DNA of 5,739 bases, taken from contig RZYZ01000137.1 of the NCBI GenBank assembly GCA_009930125.1, positions 1 to 5,739 on the forward strand. The letters are read 5' to 3'. The DNA is from Clostridia bacterium (GTDB lineage: Bacteria; Bacillota; Clostridia; Clostridiales; Clostridiaceae). The notes beneath the pieces were generated by a model. That model was not told the DNA's origin. It searched no databases and saw only the letters and a list, made by a program, of their open reading frames with translations. A program made the position numbers and the translations under genes. Positions 1-5,438 of this stretch are shown piece after piece. Numbering within the stretch: position 1 is the first letter of the stretch; each line of letters begins with the position of its first letter.

Positions 1-901
1 TGTGCAGAACCACGCGGGTCTTGCCTACTTCTTCATCCAGATACGCCCGGTGCGGAGCCATGACTTTCTCGATATGTCTTTTTGTCTCCTCATGCTCGGA
101 AATGTCTTCGGAGACATCCAGAAGCTTGTGCTTCACCTCGGTGACTTTCCCCTGGTCCAGAGTCAGATCCAGTCTGCCTAAGAATGAACCGTGAGAACCG
201 GACTGAATGAGAAGGGAGTCCTTCACACGGACCACTTCCTGAACTCTGTTGTGGGTGTGACCGCTGATCAGAACATCCACGCCTCTGATTCTTGTGAGAA
301 GCTCCATGTCCTGGGGGAACCCCAGATGAGAAAGAACAACCACAAGCTCCGCGCCCTTTTGCCTCACCTCTTCAATATACCCTGGAAGTTCTTCCAGTCC
401 GTTGGTGAAATAGAGTCCTTCACTGAAATGCTTCGGCATGGTCTTGTCGATGATGTTGCAGGCGATGCCGATGACAGCAACCTTGACACCGGAAATCTCC
501 TTGATCATGTAGGGCTTCATATACAGCCCATCCGTTTCCTTGTGATAGACGTTGATGGCAAGGATGGGATAGGAAAGTTCCCTTTCACGCTCTTTCAGCA
601 CATCCGGCCCGTAGGCGATGTCCCAGTGGAAGGTCATGGCATCAAGAGACAGATCGCTGAGAAGCGGAACCAGATCAGCACCTTTTGATTCCACCGCCTC
701 ATAGGTTCCGTGAAAAGTGTCTCCGTTGTCAAGAAACAGGATTTCTCCTTTTTCCGCTCGGATGGTATCCACCATGGTTCTGATTCGGGGCAGTCCACCG
801 GCTTTCGCTAGCCTGATTCCTTTTTCGTCGTAGTAGAGTTCGTTATGAAGATCCAGATAACCGTGCAGGTCATTCATCTGGAGGATCGTCAGATTTTTCA
901 T
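1..901 (-). CDS. 5'-nucleotidase/UshA-like metallophosphoesterase, C-terminus cut by window edge
   Basis: Family knowledge: these two-metal phosphoesterases hydrolyse nucleotides, cyclic nucleotides or other phosphate esters. The 300 residues in the window are essentially the whole N-terminal catalytic domain. Visible motifs are NDLHG (D11, H13), NGDTFHG (G60-D61), SHLGFPQD (H192) and SGHTHN (H215, H217), in the usual order and spacing. The third motif, normally GNHE/D followed by FDYG, reads FHWDIAYG (91-98); it is one residue shorter and resembles the GHWEFTYG of SoxB. The C-terminal substrate-binding domain would lie beyond the left edge. There is no signal peptide, so the protein should be cytosolic, unlike periplasmic UshA. 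The start ATG (899-901) has an AGAAGGAG Shine-Dalgarno site 11 nt upstream. The gene lies downstream of lgt on the same strand, but a terminator and its own promoter separate them. Substrate is unknown. Confidence in the family is high, in the reaction low. Confidence 0.9.
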   Translation of the reverse strand, partial: MKNLTILQMNDLHGYLDLHNELYYDEKGIRLAKAGGLPRIRTMVDTIRAEKGEILFLDNGDTFHGTYEAVESKGADLVPLLSDLSLDAMTFHWDIAYGPDVLKERERELSYPILAINVYHKETDGLYMKPYMIKEISGVKVAVIGIACNIIDKTMPKHFSEGLYFTNGLEELPGYIEEVRQKGAELVVVLSHLGFPQDMELLTRIRGVDVLISGHTHNRVQEVVRVKDSLLIQSGSHGSFLGRLDLTLDQGKVTEVKHKLLDVSEDISEHEETKRHIEKVMAPHRAYLDEEVGKTRVVLH

Positions 902-920
902 CGATTCTTTCACTCCTTCT

Positions 921-979
921 AAAGATTATCATTAGTATCATTATAGAGAAGATTTGTTGACGTTCTGAAGATAATCTTT
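921..979 (-). promoter_or_regulatory. Promoter of the metallophosphoesterase gene, bracketed by a 10-bp inverted repeat
   Basis: On the minus strand a perfect TATAAT (940-945) lies 39 nt before the start codon. A weak -35, TTCAGA (964-969), sits at 18-nt spacing. A perfect 10-bp inverted repeat, aaagattatc at 921-930 and gataatcttt at 970-979, flanks both hexamers. That placement would suit an operator, but this is inference. A direct repeat tatcatta (927-934 and 936-943) overlaps the -10. Confidence 0.5.
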
Positions 980-991
980 GAATAAGCTGTG

Positions 992-1027
992 CAACAGAAA
1001 AGGACCCGGCGCAGTGGCTGAGTCCTT
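992..1027 (-). terminator. Rho-independent terminator of lgt
   Basis: Read on the minus strand, the arms AAGGACTC (1027-1020) and GGGTCCTT (1007-1000) form an 8-bp stem with one G-U pair. It is followed by the T-rich TTCTGTT, about 25 nt after the lgt stop. On the plus strand no T-run follows, so it should act only on lgt transcripts. Confidence 0.7.
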
Positions 1028-1050
1028 CAATGAATCAATTCTGTTATTTG

Positions 1051-1839
1051 TTAATCGGTCAGTTTGTCCGCCCGTTTTCGTGTGATGTAGATCATGACGA
1101 CCCCAAAAAGGATGGAAACCACTGAAATCAGCTGAGCCTGTCTCATGCCCAGGAACATGAGGCTGTCTGTTCTCATGCCTTCGATGAAGAATCTTCCGAT
1201 GGAGTACAGGATGAGATAGGCATAAAATACCACGCCGTGGTCATGCTTTCTCTTCTTTCCGAAGAGAATCATCAGTGCGATGAAGCAGAGGATGTTCCAG
1301 ACGGATTCATAGAGAAAGGTCGGATGGTAGTAGGTACCTTTAATGAGCATACCTTCCTGGATGAAGGCAGGAAATCTGGAAATGAACTCCTGGGATACTG
1401 GCCCGCCATGGGCTTCCTGGTTCATGAAGTTCCCCCAGCGTCCGATGGCCTGTCCCAGAATCATGGCAGGTGCAGCCGCATCGACCATGTCGAGAATCTC
1501 CGTGAGAGACTTTTTCTTCACTTTCTTGTAGATGAAGACGCCAAGGGCTGCGCCCAGGATTCCACCGTGGATGGCAAGGCCACCGCTTCTGAAATCCAGC
1601 ATCTCCATGAACGTGTCATACTGATCCAGTTCAAAGATCACATAGTACACGCGGGCACCGATCAGTGCCAGAGGGAATGCATAGAGAAAGGCATCGGTCA
1701 CATCATCAAAGCTGACGACGCCTTTGCTTCGTTTACTGTTAAAGTAGAGAACGACAAATCCCGCCAGTACACCGATGGTGATGATGACACCATACCACAT
1801 GATGGGGACGCCGAATAATTCAAATGCTGTTGAGTCCAT
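1051..1839 (-). CDS. lgt: Prolipoprotein diacylglyceryl transferase
   Basis: This integral membrane enzyme transfers the diacylglyceryl group of phosphatidylglycerol to the lipobox cysteine of prolipoproteins, the first step of lipoprotein maturation. The 262-residue protein (normal length) has about seven hydrophobic segments and the family hallmarks: HGG (H91-G93), the signature GRWGNFMNQE (133-142), HPTFLYES (172-179), GRFFIEGMRTD (215-225) and RQAQ (233-236). The ORF could begin ten codons upstream at 1869, but that ATG overlaps a TATAAT -10 box and would lie upstream of the transcription start. The ATG at 1837-1839 has a GAGGT Shine-Dalgarno site 7 nt away, and its product begins MDSTAFELFGVPIMWYG, with the hydrophobic part starting where expected. 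It appears monocistronic, with its own terminator. It is divergent from a lipoprotein gene that would be one of its substrates. Family assignment is very secure; the start is an inference. Confidence 0.97.
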   Translation of the reverse strand: MDSTAFELFGVPIMWYGVIITIGVLAGFVVLYFNSKRSKGVVSFDDVTDAFLYAFPLALIGARVYYVIFELDQYDTFMEMLDFRSGGLAIHGGILGAALGVFIYKKVKKKSLTEILDMVDAAAPAMILGQAIGRWGNFMNQEAHGGPVSQEFISRFPAFIQEGMLIKGTYYHPTFLYESVWNILCFIALMILFGKKRKHDHGVVFYAYLILYSIGRFFIEGMRTDSLMFLGMRQAQLISVVSILFGVVMIYITRKRADKLTD

Positions 1840-1846
1840 ATTGTTT

Positions 1847-1851
1847 ACCTC
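1847..1851 (-). promoter_or_regulatory. Ribosome binding site that fixes the lgt start
   Basis: GAGGT on the minus strand lies 7 nt before the ATG at 1837-1839. The alternative ATG at 1867-1869 has no comparable site upstream, which favours the shorter 262-residue protein. Confidence 0.65.
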
Positions 1852-1867
1852 GCTGATTTTTTCTCCC

Positions 1868-1876
1868 ATTATAACA
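1868..1876 (-). promoter_or_regulatory. Extended -10 promoter of lgt
   Basis: The minus strand reads TG-T-TATAAT (1876 to 1868), an extended -10 element. I see no good -35 about 17 nt upstream, which is usual for extended -10 promoters. Initiation near 1861 would give a leader of roughly 20 nt ending at the GAGGT site. The box shares its last two bases with the upstream in-frame ATG. Confidence 0.6.
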
Positions 1877-2218
1877 TATACTCTTTTATAGTTTTCTTAA
1901 CTTCAGAAGCAAATCACAGAGTTTCAGCACTAAATCCCAGTATGAATCTGTTAAAAGGCTTTGTCATCAATGGTTTCAGGAGTTTGCAAGGTGCATTTTC
2001 GTGGAATATTTTTCGGTGTTATTAGTACCAAAATCTCTATTGTAAAGCTGCTAATGAAAGGCTGGATCACTGGATGCACAATACAGCCGATTCACCAGAA
2101 CATCACAAACTAGAAGACAGCTACATAGGGTAATGGGTTCTTCTGTCAGAACCAGATGCAAAGGGGAAAGCCTGAATGCAATGCTTGGAAGGTGTAATAA
2201 AGTTGTGAAATCATCAGT
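1877..2218. other. Gene-poor intergenic spacer, possible relic
   Basis: Roughly 340 bases between the lgt promoter and the promoter of the lipoprotein gene contain no credible gene. Short frames without stops exist on both strands (for example about 55 codons on the plus strand ending near 2044). None has a start with a ribosome binding site or a recognisable product. Visible structures are a small hairpin with arms ggttct (2136-2141) and agaacc (2148-2153), and a looser pair of arms ggctg and cagcc around 2060-2090. No riboswitch class, T-box, tRNA or terminal inverted repeat was recognised. The region could be decayed mobile DNA or a small RNA locus, but neither is supported directly. Confidence 0.4.
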
Positions 2219-2251
2219 TTGTCATATATTAAGGTTTAAATTTGATATAAT
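2219..2251 (+). promoter_or_regulatory. Probable promoter of the lipoprotein gene
   Basis: A perfect TATAAT (2246-2251) lies 42 nt before the start codon. The best -35-like hexamer, TTGTCA (2219-2224), is 21 nt away, which is longer than optimal. A second overlapping pair, TTGTGA (2203-2208) and TATATT (2225-2230), has 16-nt spacing. Either or both may be used. Confidence 0.45.
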
Positions 2252-2293
2252 AGAGTAACAAGACAGAAATAAAGACCTGGGGAGGAATAGGAT

Positions 2294-2959
2294 ATGAGAA
2301 AAAACATGCTGAGAATTCTGGCGATCCTGATGGCGCTATCTTTACTGGTGGCCTGCGGAAATCAGACCGATGGAGACCTGGAAGCACTTAAGGGTGATAT
2401 AACGAAGCTCGAGGAGCAGCTTGCAACGGTGGAAGCGGACAATGCAGAGCTCATGGAAGAGAACGAAGCGCTGAAAGCGGAAATAGAAGCACTGAAATCA
2501 GGAGAAACACCGGAAGAACCTGTTGATGAAAATCCGATGGAAGAAGAAGAGGAAGAGCTGCCGATCTTTGGCGCAGAAGAAGATGGAACCATGATTCAGG
2601 CTTCCACCATCGTTGTGAAGACGGATGAGCCTCTGATCAACAAGATGAACATGATGGGTCAGGAGCTTGGAGAAGCGGTCTTTGGCGGACTGACCATGGA
2701 AGCGGTTGAAATCAGGGAAGAAGACGGCAAGGATATTCTCTATGTGGATCTGAAGGAAGAGGAAAATGCGGATCCAAGCTGGATCTATGACTACTTCCAG
2801 GGTTCCACTGGCGGGCTGGTTACAGAAACGGCGTTGACGGAAACATTCCTTCAGAGAGAATATGGTGGTATCTGGATCGATGGTGTGCATTTCACGCTGA
2901 ACGGAGAAACCATAGAATATGACCATGTACCAAACCTCAGAGAGACCATCCTGAGATAA
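2294..2959 (+). CDS. Lipoprotein with coiled coil and GerMN-like C-terminal domain
   Basis: A 221-residue exported lipoprotein. A basic N-terminus and hydrophobic stretch (1-20) end in the lipobox LVAC with the lipidated cysteine at C21, so the mature protein should be anchored on the outer face of the membrane. Residues 32-67 form a near-ideal coiled coil with hydrophobic residues at 32, 36, 39, 43, 46, 53, 60, 64 and 67 and asparagines at N50 and N57 in 'a' positions, typical of parallel dimers. A Pro/Glu-rich acidic linker (about 71-98, with six consecutive glutamates) follows. The C-terminal part (about 102-210) has the layout of a divergent GerMN domain: LYVDL (about 149-153), QGSTGG followed by TETALTETFL, and a final IDG-containing strand. 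GerMN domains occur in spore germination and sporulation lipoproteins, but no specific role can be assigned. The start is supported by GGGGAGG 8 nt upstream. The gene is transcribed alone, divergent from lgt, and ends at a strong hairpin. The lipoprotein call is firm; the GerMN call is moderate. Confidence 0.9.
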   Translation: MRKNMLRILAILMALSLLVACGNQTDGDLEALKGDITKLEEQLATVEADNAELMEENEALKAEIEALKSGETPEEPVDENPMEEEEEELPIFGAEEDGTMIQASTIVVKTDEPLINKMNMMGQELGEAVFGGLTMEAVEIREEDGKDILYVDLKEEENADPSWIYDYFQGSTGGLVTETALTETFLQREYGGIWIDGVHFTLNGETIEYDHVPNLRETILR

Positions 2960-2970
2960 TACGAGAACGC

Positions 2971-3020
2971 AAAAAGAATCACTGCAGGCAGACATGCTGC
3001 CTGCAGTGATTCTTTTTATT
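2971..3020. terminator. Bidirectional terminator, 21-bp perfect hairpin
   Basis: Arms at 2971-2991 and 2997-3017 are perfect reverse complements over 21 bp, with a 5-base loop (acatg). The A-run at the left end and T-run at the right end make it a rho-independent terminator in both directions. It begins 11 bases after the lipoprotein stop and lies 18 bases beyond the stop of the convergent DedA-family gene, so it serves both. Confidence 0.95.
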
Positions 3021-3035
3021 TCATATCTTTTTATT

Positions 3036-3698
3036 CTACTTTCTGACGGAAGCCCTTATCCTGTTCCGGATGAAGAAAAAGGCTGCGGGAATCATGGAAA
3101 TGATGAAGATGATTGCCATCAGATAGATGAATCGTCCATCGAGAAAATCCATGTTGCCCATGAAATATCCGATCATCACATAGAGGGAAGTCCAGATGGC
3201 ATTTCCCATGAACATGAAGAGGGATATGTCCAGGAAATTGACGTCTGTGAAGCCTGCGGTGAAGGGGGTCAGTGTACGAGCGATGGGGATGAATCTTGAA
3301 ATGAGAAAGGCTCTTCTTCCTTTGTTGGTGAAGAAGTCATGAACCTTTTCAAAGTTATCCTTGTTGATGAATTTGAACAGAGACCGGTCCTCGTATTTGC
3401 TTTTGTGATACTTCCTGCCTAGAATCTGACCAATCTTGAAATTCAGCATGTCGCCAAGAACCGTGGCAAGGAAAAATCCCAAAAGCAGTGCCAGGATATT
3501 CAGGTCTCCCGTGGCACCGAAGGCACCGGCACCGACCAGAAGGGAATCTCCAGGCAGGATGGCCAGGACCACTGCACCGGTTTCCAGAAATATGATGAAA
3601 AACAGGATGGCGTAGGCACCGATTCCGAAAAAATCGATCAGCTCTACAATATGCCCATCCAGATTCATGAAAAATTTGATGATCTCTCTAATGTCCAT
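3036..3698 (-). CDS. DedA-family (VTT/SNARE-associated) membrane protein
   Basis: A 220-residue polytopic inner-membrane protein of the DedA superfamily. Members are implicated in membrane homeostasis, proton-motive-force maintenance and lipid scrambling or transport; the UptA/DedA branch moves undecaprenyl phosphate. Visible family features are FLETGAVVLAILPGDSLLVGAG (38-58, in two conserved pieces) with acidic residues E39 and D51, the GD..N..IG..LGRK segment (82-96), and RFIPIARTLTPFTAG with R135 and R141. These match the spacing of the essential E39/D51 and R130/R136 of E. coli YqjA. Four or more hydrophobic segments and a basic C-terminus complete the expected layout at normal length. 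The start has TAGGAGA 5 nt upstream. A TACAAT -10-like box (3728-3733, minus strand) precedes it, without a convincing -35. The gene is convergent with the lipoprotein gene and divergent from ord, so it is a single-gene unit. The subfamily cannot be set from sequence alone. Confidence 0.93.
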   Translation of the reverse strand: MDIREIIKFFMNLDGHIVELIDFFGIGAYAILFFIIFLETGAVVLAILPGDSLLVGAGAFGATGDLNILALLLGFFLATVLGDMLNFKIGQILGRKYHKSKYEDRSLFKFINKDNFEKVHDFFTNKGRRAFLISRFIPIARTLTPFTAGFTDVNFLDISLFMFMGNAIWTSLYVMIGYFMGNMDFLDGRFIYLMAIIFIISMIPAAFFFIRNRIRASVRK

Positions 3699-3733
3699 AA
3701 AAATCTCCTAAAACTGTTCTTGATACCATTGTA

Positions 3734-3967
3734 CGAAAAAAAGGGGCTCTGTTGGTGGATTTTTCTTTAAGATATTCTGTCCTTTTCTTGAAGTCTTTCT
3801 GCTGCAGCATCCAGGACCATAAAAAGATGCATGAATTGAATGTGAAATAAAGATAAAAGGAAGTTCAAACCCTTTGAGGGGTTACAAAAGAGCGGTTTAT
3901 TTGTTATTCTATAATCAGATGAATAAAAAGGTTTACATTGCATAAACGATATATCAATAAATAACAC
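3734..3967. other. AT-rich intergenic spacer between the DedA-family gene and ord
   Basis: No supported gene is present. A 66-codon minus-strand frame (3767-3967) lacks a ribosome binding site, starts with GTG and overlaps the regulatory region, so it is not called. A small hairpin with arms aaccct (3868-3873) and ggggtt (3878-3883) and a ttga loop is visible, but no T-run follows. TATAAT at 3910-3915 and TTTACA at 3932-3937 are promoter-like hexamers without well-spaced partners. No sigma-54 type GG-N10-GC element was found around the TTGC at 3938-3941. Confidence 0.5.
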
Positions 3968-3973
3968 TTGATA

Positions 3974-4001
3974 TTAATACATAATTATTCATAAATATAA
4001 T
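3974..4001 (+). promoter_or_regulatory. Probable promoter of the ord-ortA-ortB operon
   Basis: TTAATA (3974-3979) and a perfect TATAAT (3996-4001) have 16-nt spacing inside a very AT-rich stretch. Another -35-like TTGATA (3968-3973) lies 22 nt from the -10. Initiation near 4008 would give a leader of about 77 nt before ord. In-frame extension of ord to 4001 would start inside this promoter, which argues against that start. Confidence 0.5.
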
Positions 4002-4011
4002 TGATGAGAAA

Positions 4012-4033
4012 GTGGAGTTCCTTGTGGCTCCAC
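4012..4033 (+). other. Hairpin in the ord 5' leader
   Basis: Arms gtggag (4012-4017) and ctccac (4028-4033) form a 6-bp stem with a 10-base loop, almost exactly at the predicted 5' end of the transcript. No T-run follows, so it is not an intrinsic terminator. An mRNA-stabilising 5' hairpin or a regulator site are the plausible readings; neither is shown. Confidence 0.4.
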
Positions 4034-4067
4034 ATTCTTGACGCTTATGCTGACGTGAATCTGCATG

Positions 4068-4074
4068 AAGGAGG
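4068..4074 (+). promoter_or_regulatory. Ribosome binding site that fixes the ord start
   Basis: AAGGAGG lies 10 nt before the ATG at 4085-4087. Upstream in-frame starts (TTG at 4001, ATG at 4004) have no such site and would add residues unlike the Rossmann N-terminus. Confidence 0.85.
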
Positions 4075-4084
4075 AATAATCAGA

Positions 4085-5116
4085 ATGAAAAAAATCAAAG
4101 TTGTCCAGTGGGGATTAGGAAATATGGGTCGAGGCATGGTGGAAATGCTGCTCACCAAAGAAGGAGTACAAGTGGCAGGTGTCATCGAAAAAAGAGTGAC
4201 CGAGAAGGTGGATCTGGGTACTTTCCTGGGGAAAGAGGTTCTGGGCATTCCGGTTCACAGCGATGCGGAAAGGCTTCTTGATGAAGTGAAGCCGGATCTG
4301 TGCATTCTTGCCATCAATTCCTTCGCCAAGGGTGTGGTGGAGGAAATCCGTCTTCTCACGAAGAAGAAGGTCAATGTCATCACCATAGCGGAAGAAATGG
4401 CCTATCCCTATGTGACGGAGCCCGCTCTTTCAGAGGAGATCCACAAAATGGCAGTGGAAAACGGCGTCACGGTCATGGGCACGGGCGTGAATCCGGGCTT
4501 TGTACTGGATACGCTGATCATTCAGCTTTCTCTGGGCGTAAGACGCGTGGATCATATCTTTGCACGAAGAGTCAACGATCTGTCCCCTTTCGGGCTCACC
4601 GTCATGGAAGAGCAGGGCGTGGGACTGTCCAGGGAGGCCTTTGAGCAGGGCGTGGAGGACGGAAGCATCTACGGACATGTGGGCTTCATGCAGTCCATCC
4701 CCATGATTGCCAAGTCTCTGGGTCTCACCTATGACGAAATCAGGCAGACAAGAAAGCCCATCATGACGACGGTCCGTCGCGAGACAAAAGACGTGGTGGT
4801 GGAAGCGGGCATGGTCTGCGGATGCAACCATACTGCAGTGGCCCTGAAAGACGGAAAACCGGTGATCACTCTGGAGCATCCTCAGCAGGTGAGACCGGAC
4901 ATGGAGGACATCGAAACGGGAGATTACATAGAGATCCACGGAGACCCGGATCTTTCCATGGTCATCAGACCGGAAGTGCCTGGTGGCATCGGAACCATAG
5001 CGGCGGCTGTGAATGTGATCCCCCATGTGCTTAATGCAGACCCTGGACTCATCACCATGACGGACATTCCGGTAACCCACGCCATCATGGATGATTTCAG
5101 AAACCATCTGAAGTAG
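4085..5116 (+). CDS. ord: 2,4-diaminopentanoate dehydrogenase
   Basis: Catalyses NAD(P)+-dependent oxidative deamination of (2R,4S)-2,4-diaminopentanoate to 2-amino-4-oxopentanoate plus ammonia, in the oxidative branch of anaerobic ornithine fermentation. The 343-residue protein starts MKKIKVVQWGLGNMG, with the Rossmann dinucleotide-binding GLGNMG at 10-15 and the DapB-like arrangement of this family. The overall sequence, including the GTGVNPGFVLDT stretch in the middle and the conserved tail around PGGIGT (299-304) and TMTDIPV, fits Ord rather than dihydrodipicolinate reductase. The ORF is open 28 codons further upstream, but the AAGGAGG site and the family N-terminus place the start at 4085. 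It is the first gene of a tight operon: ortA begins 16 nt after its stop. Its identity is strongly supported by the two ort genes that follow. Cofactor preference (NAD or NADP) cannot be read safely. Confidence 0.94.
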   Translation: MKKIKVVQWGLGNMGRGMVEMLLTKEGVQVAGVIEKRVTEKVDLGTFLGKEVLGIPVHSDAERLLDEVKPDLCILAINSFAKGVVEEIRLLTKKKVNVITIAEEMAYPYVTEPALSEEIHKMAVENGVTVMGTGVNPGFVLDTLIIQLSLGVRRVDHIFARRVNDLSPFGLTVMEEQGVGLSREAFEQGVEDGSIYGHVGFMQSIPMIAKSLGLTYDEIRQTRKPIMTTVRRETKDVVVEAGMVCGCNHTAVALKDGKPVITLEHPQQVRPDMEDIETGDYIEIHGDPDLSMVIRPEVPGGIGTIAAAVNVIPHVLNADPGLITMTDIPVTHAIMDDFRNHLK

Positions 5117-5132
5117 AAAGAAGGATAGATAG

Positions 5133-5438
5133 ATGAAGATTGGTAAAGAAACATGGGTGGAGATCCATGACATCGTACTGAAACCCGAAGAAAGAACCGG
5201 GAATCTGCCGGAGGAGACGAAGAAAGTGCCCCTGGAAATGAGGCTGAAAGGATTTCTTCTGGAAGAGGCGGAGCTTGGTGACAGAGTGAAGATCAGAACC
5301 GTCACGGGAAGAATCGTGGAAGGAACGCTTCTCAAGGAAAATCCTGTCTATGAACATGGATATGGGGAAACCTTCATTCCGGAGCTTCTGACCATCGGAC
5401 AGAACCTGAGAGCCATGCTGGAGGTGGACCATGAGTAG
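5133..5438 (+). CDS. ortA: 2-amino-4-oxopentanoate thiolase, alpha (small) subunit
   Basis: The small subunit of the two-component thiolase that cleaves 2-amino-4-oxopentanoate with CoA to acetyl-CoA and D-alanine. The 101-residue protein has the usual family length. Family-like segments are TWVEIHDIVLKPEERTGNLPEET (7-29, read in two parts), KVPLEMRLKGFLLEEAELGD (31-50), the TVTGRIVEGTL strand pair (56-66) and the PELLTIG tail. It has no signal peptide or membrane segment and no catalytic cofactor lysine of its own; the PLP site is in OrtB. AAGGA lies 8 nt before the ATG. It sits 16 nt after ord and overlaps ortB by 8 nt, consistent with coupled synthesis of the two subunits in the cytosol. 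Confidence 0.93.
   Translation: MKIGKETWVEIHDIVLKPEERTGNLPEETKKVPLEMRLKGFLLEEAELGDRVKIRTVTGRIVEGTLLKENPVYEHGYGETFIPELLTIGQNLRAMLEVDHE

Noticed and set aside
191..688. A 165-codon plus-strand frame
   Set aside because: It is antisense to the metallophosphoesterase, whose motifs on the minus strand are clear.
1237..1818. A 193-codon open frame on the plus strand
   Set aside because: It lies entirely antisense to lgt, which is unambiguous. The predicted peptide has no recognisable domain.
2136..2153. A hairpin in the lgt-lipoprotein spacer as a terminator or riboswitch part
   Set aside because: The stem is only 6 bp, there is no T-run, and no known riboswitch core is nearby.
2498..2995. A 165-codon minus-strand frame antisense to the lipoprotein gene
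   Set aside because: The plus-strand gene has a lipobox, coiled coil and strong ribosome binding site. The antisense frame begins inside the terminator hairpin.
3932..3941. A possible sigma-54 promoter (TTGC element) upstream of ord
   Set aside because: The GG and GC pairs are 8 rather than 10 bases apart, and the -24 half does not match.
3767..3967. A 66-codon minus-strand frame upstream of the DedA-family gene
   Set aside because: It has a GTG start without a Shine-Dalgarno site and crosses AT-rich regulatory DNA and a hairpin. Its last 20 or so codons look faintly gene-like, but this is not enough to call a gene or pseudogene.
4001..4084. An N-terminal extension of ord (28 codons)
   Set aside because: The TTG start lies in the -10 box, no ribosome binding site precedes it, and the strong AAGGAGG site points to 4085.
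4430..5335. A 301-codon open frame on the minus strand across ord and ortA
   Set aside because: It is antisense to two well-identified genes, has no family resemblance or ribosome binding site, and is rich in His, Arg and Ser as expected from a codon-phase shadow.
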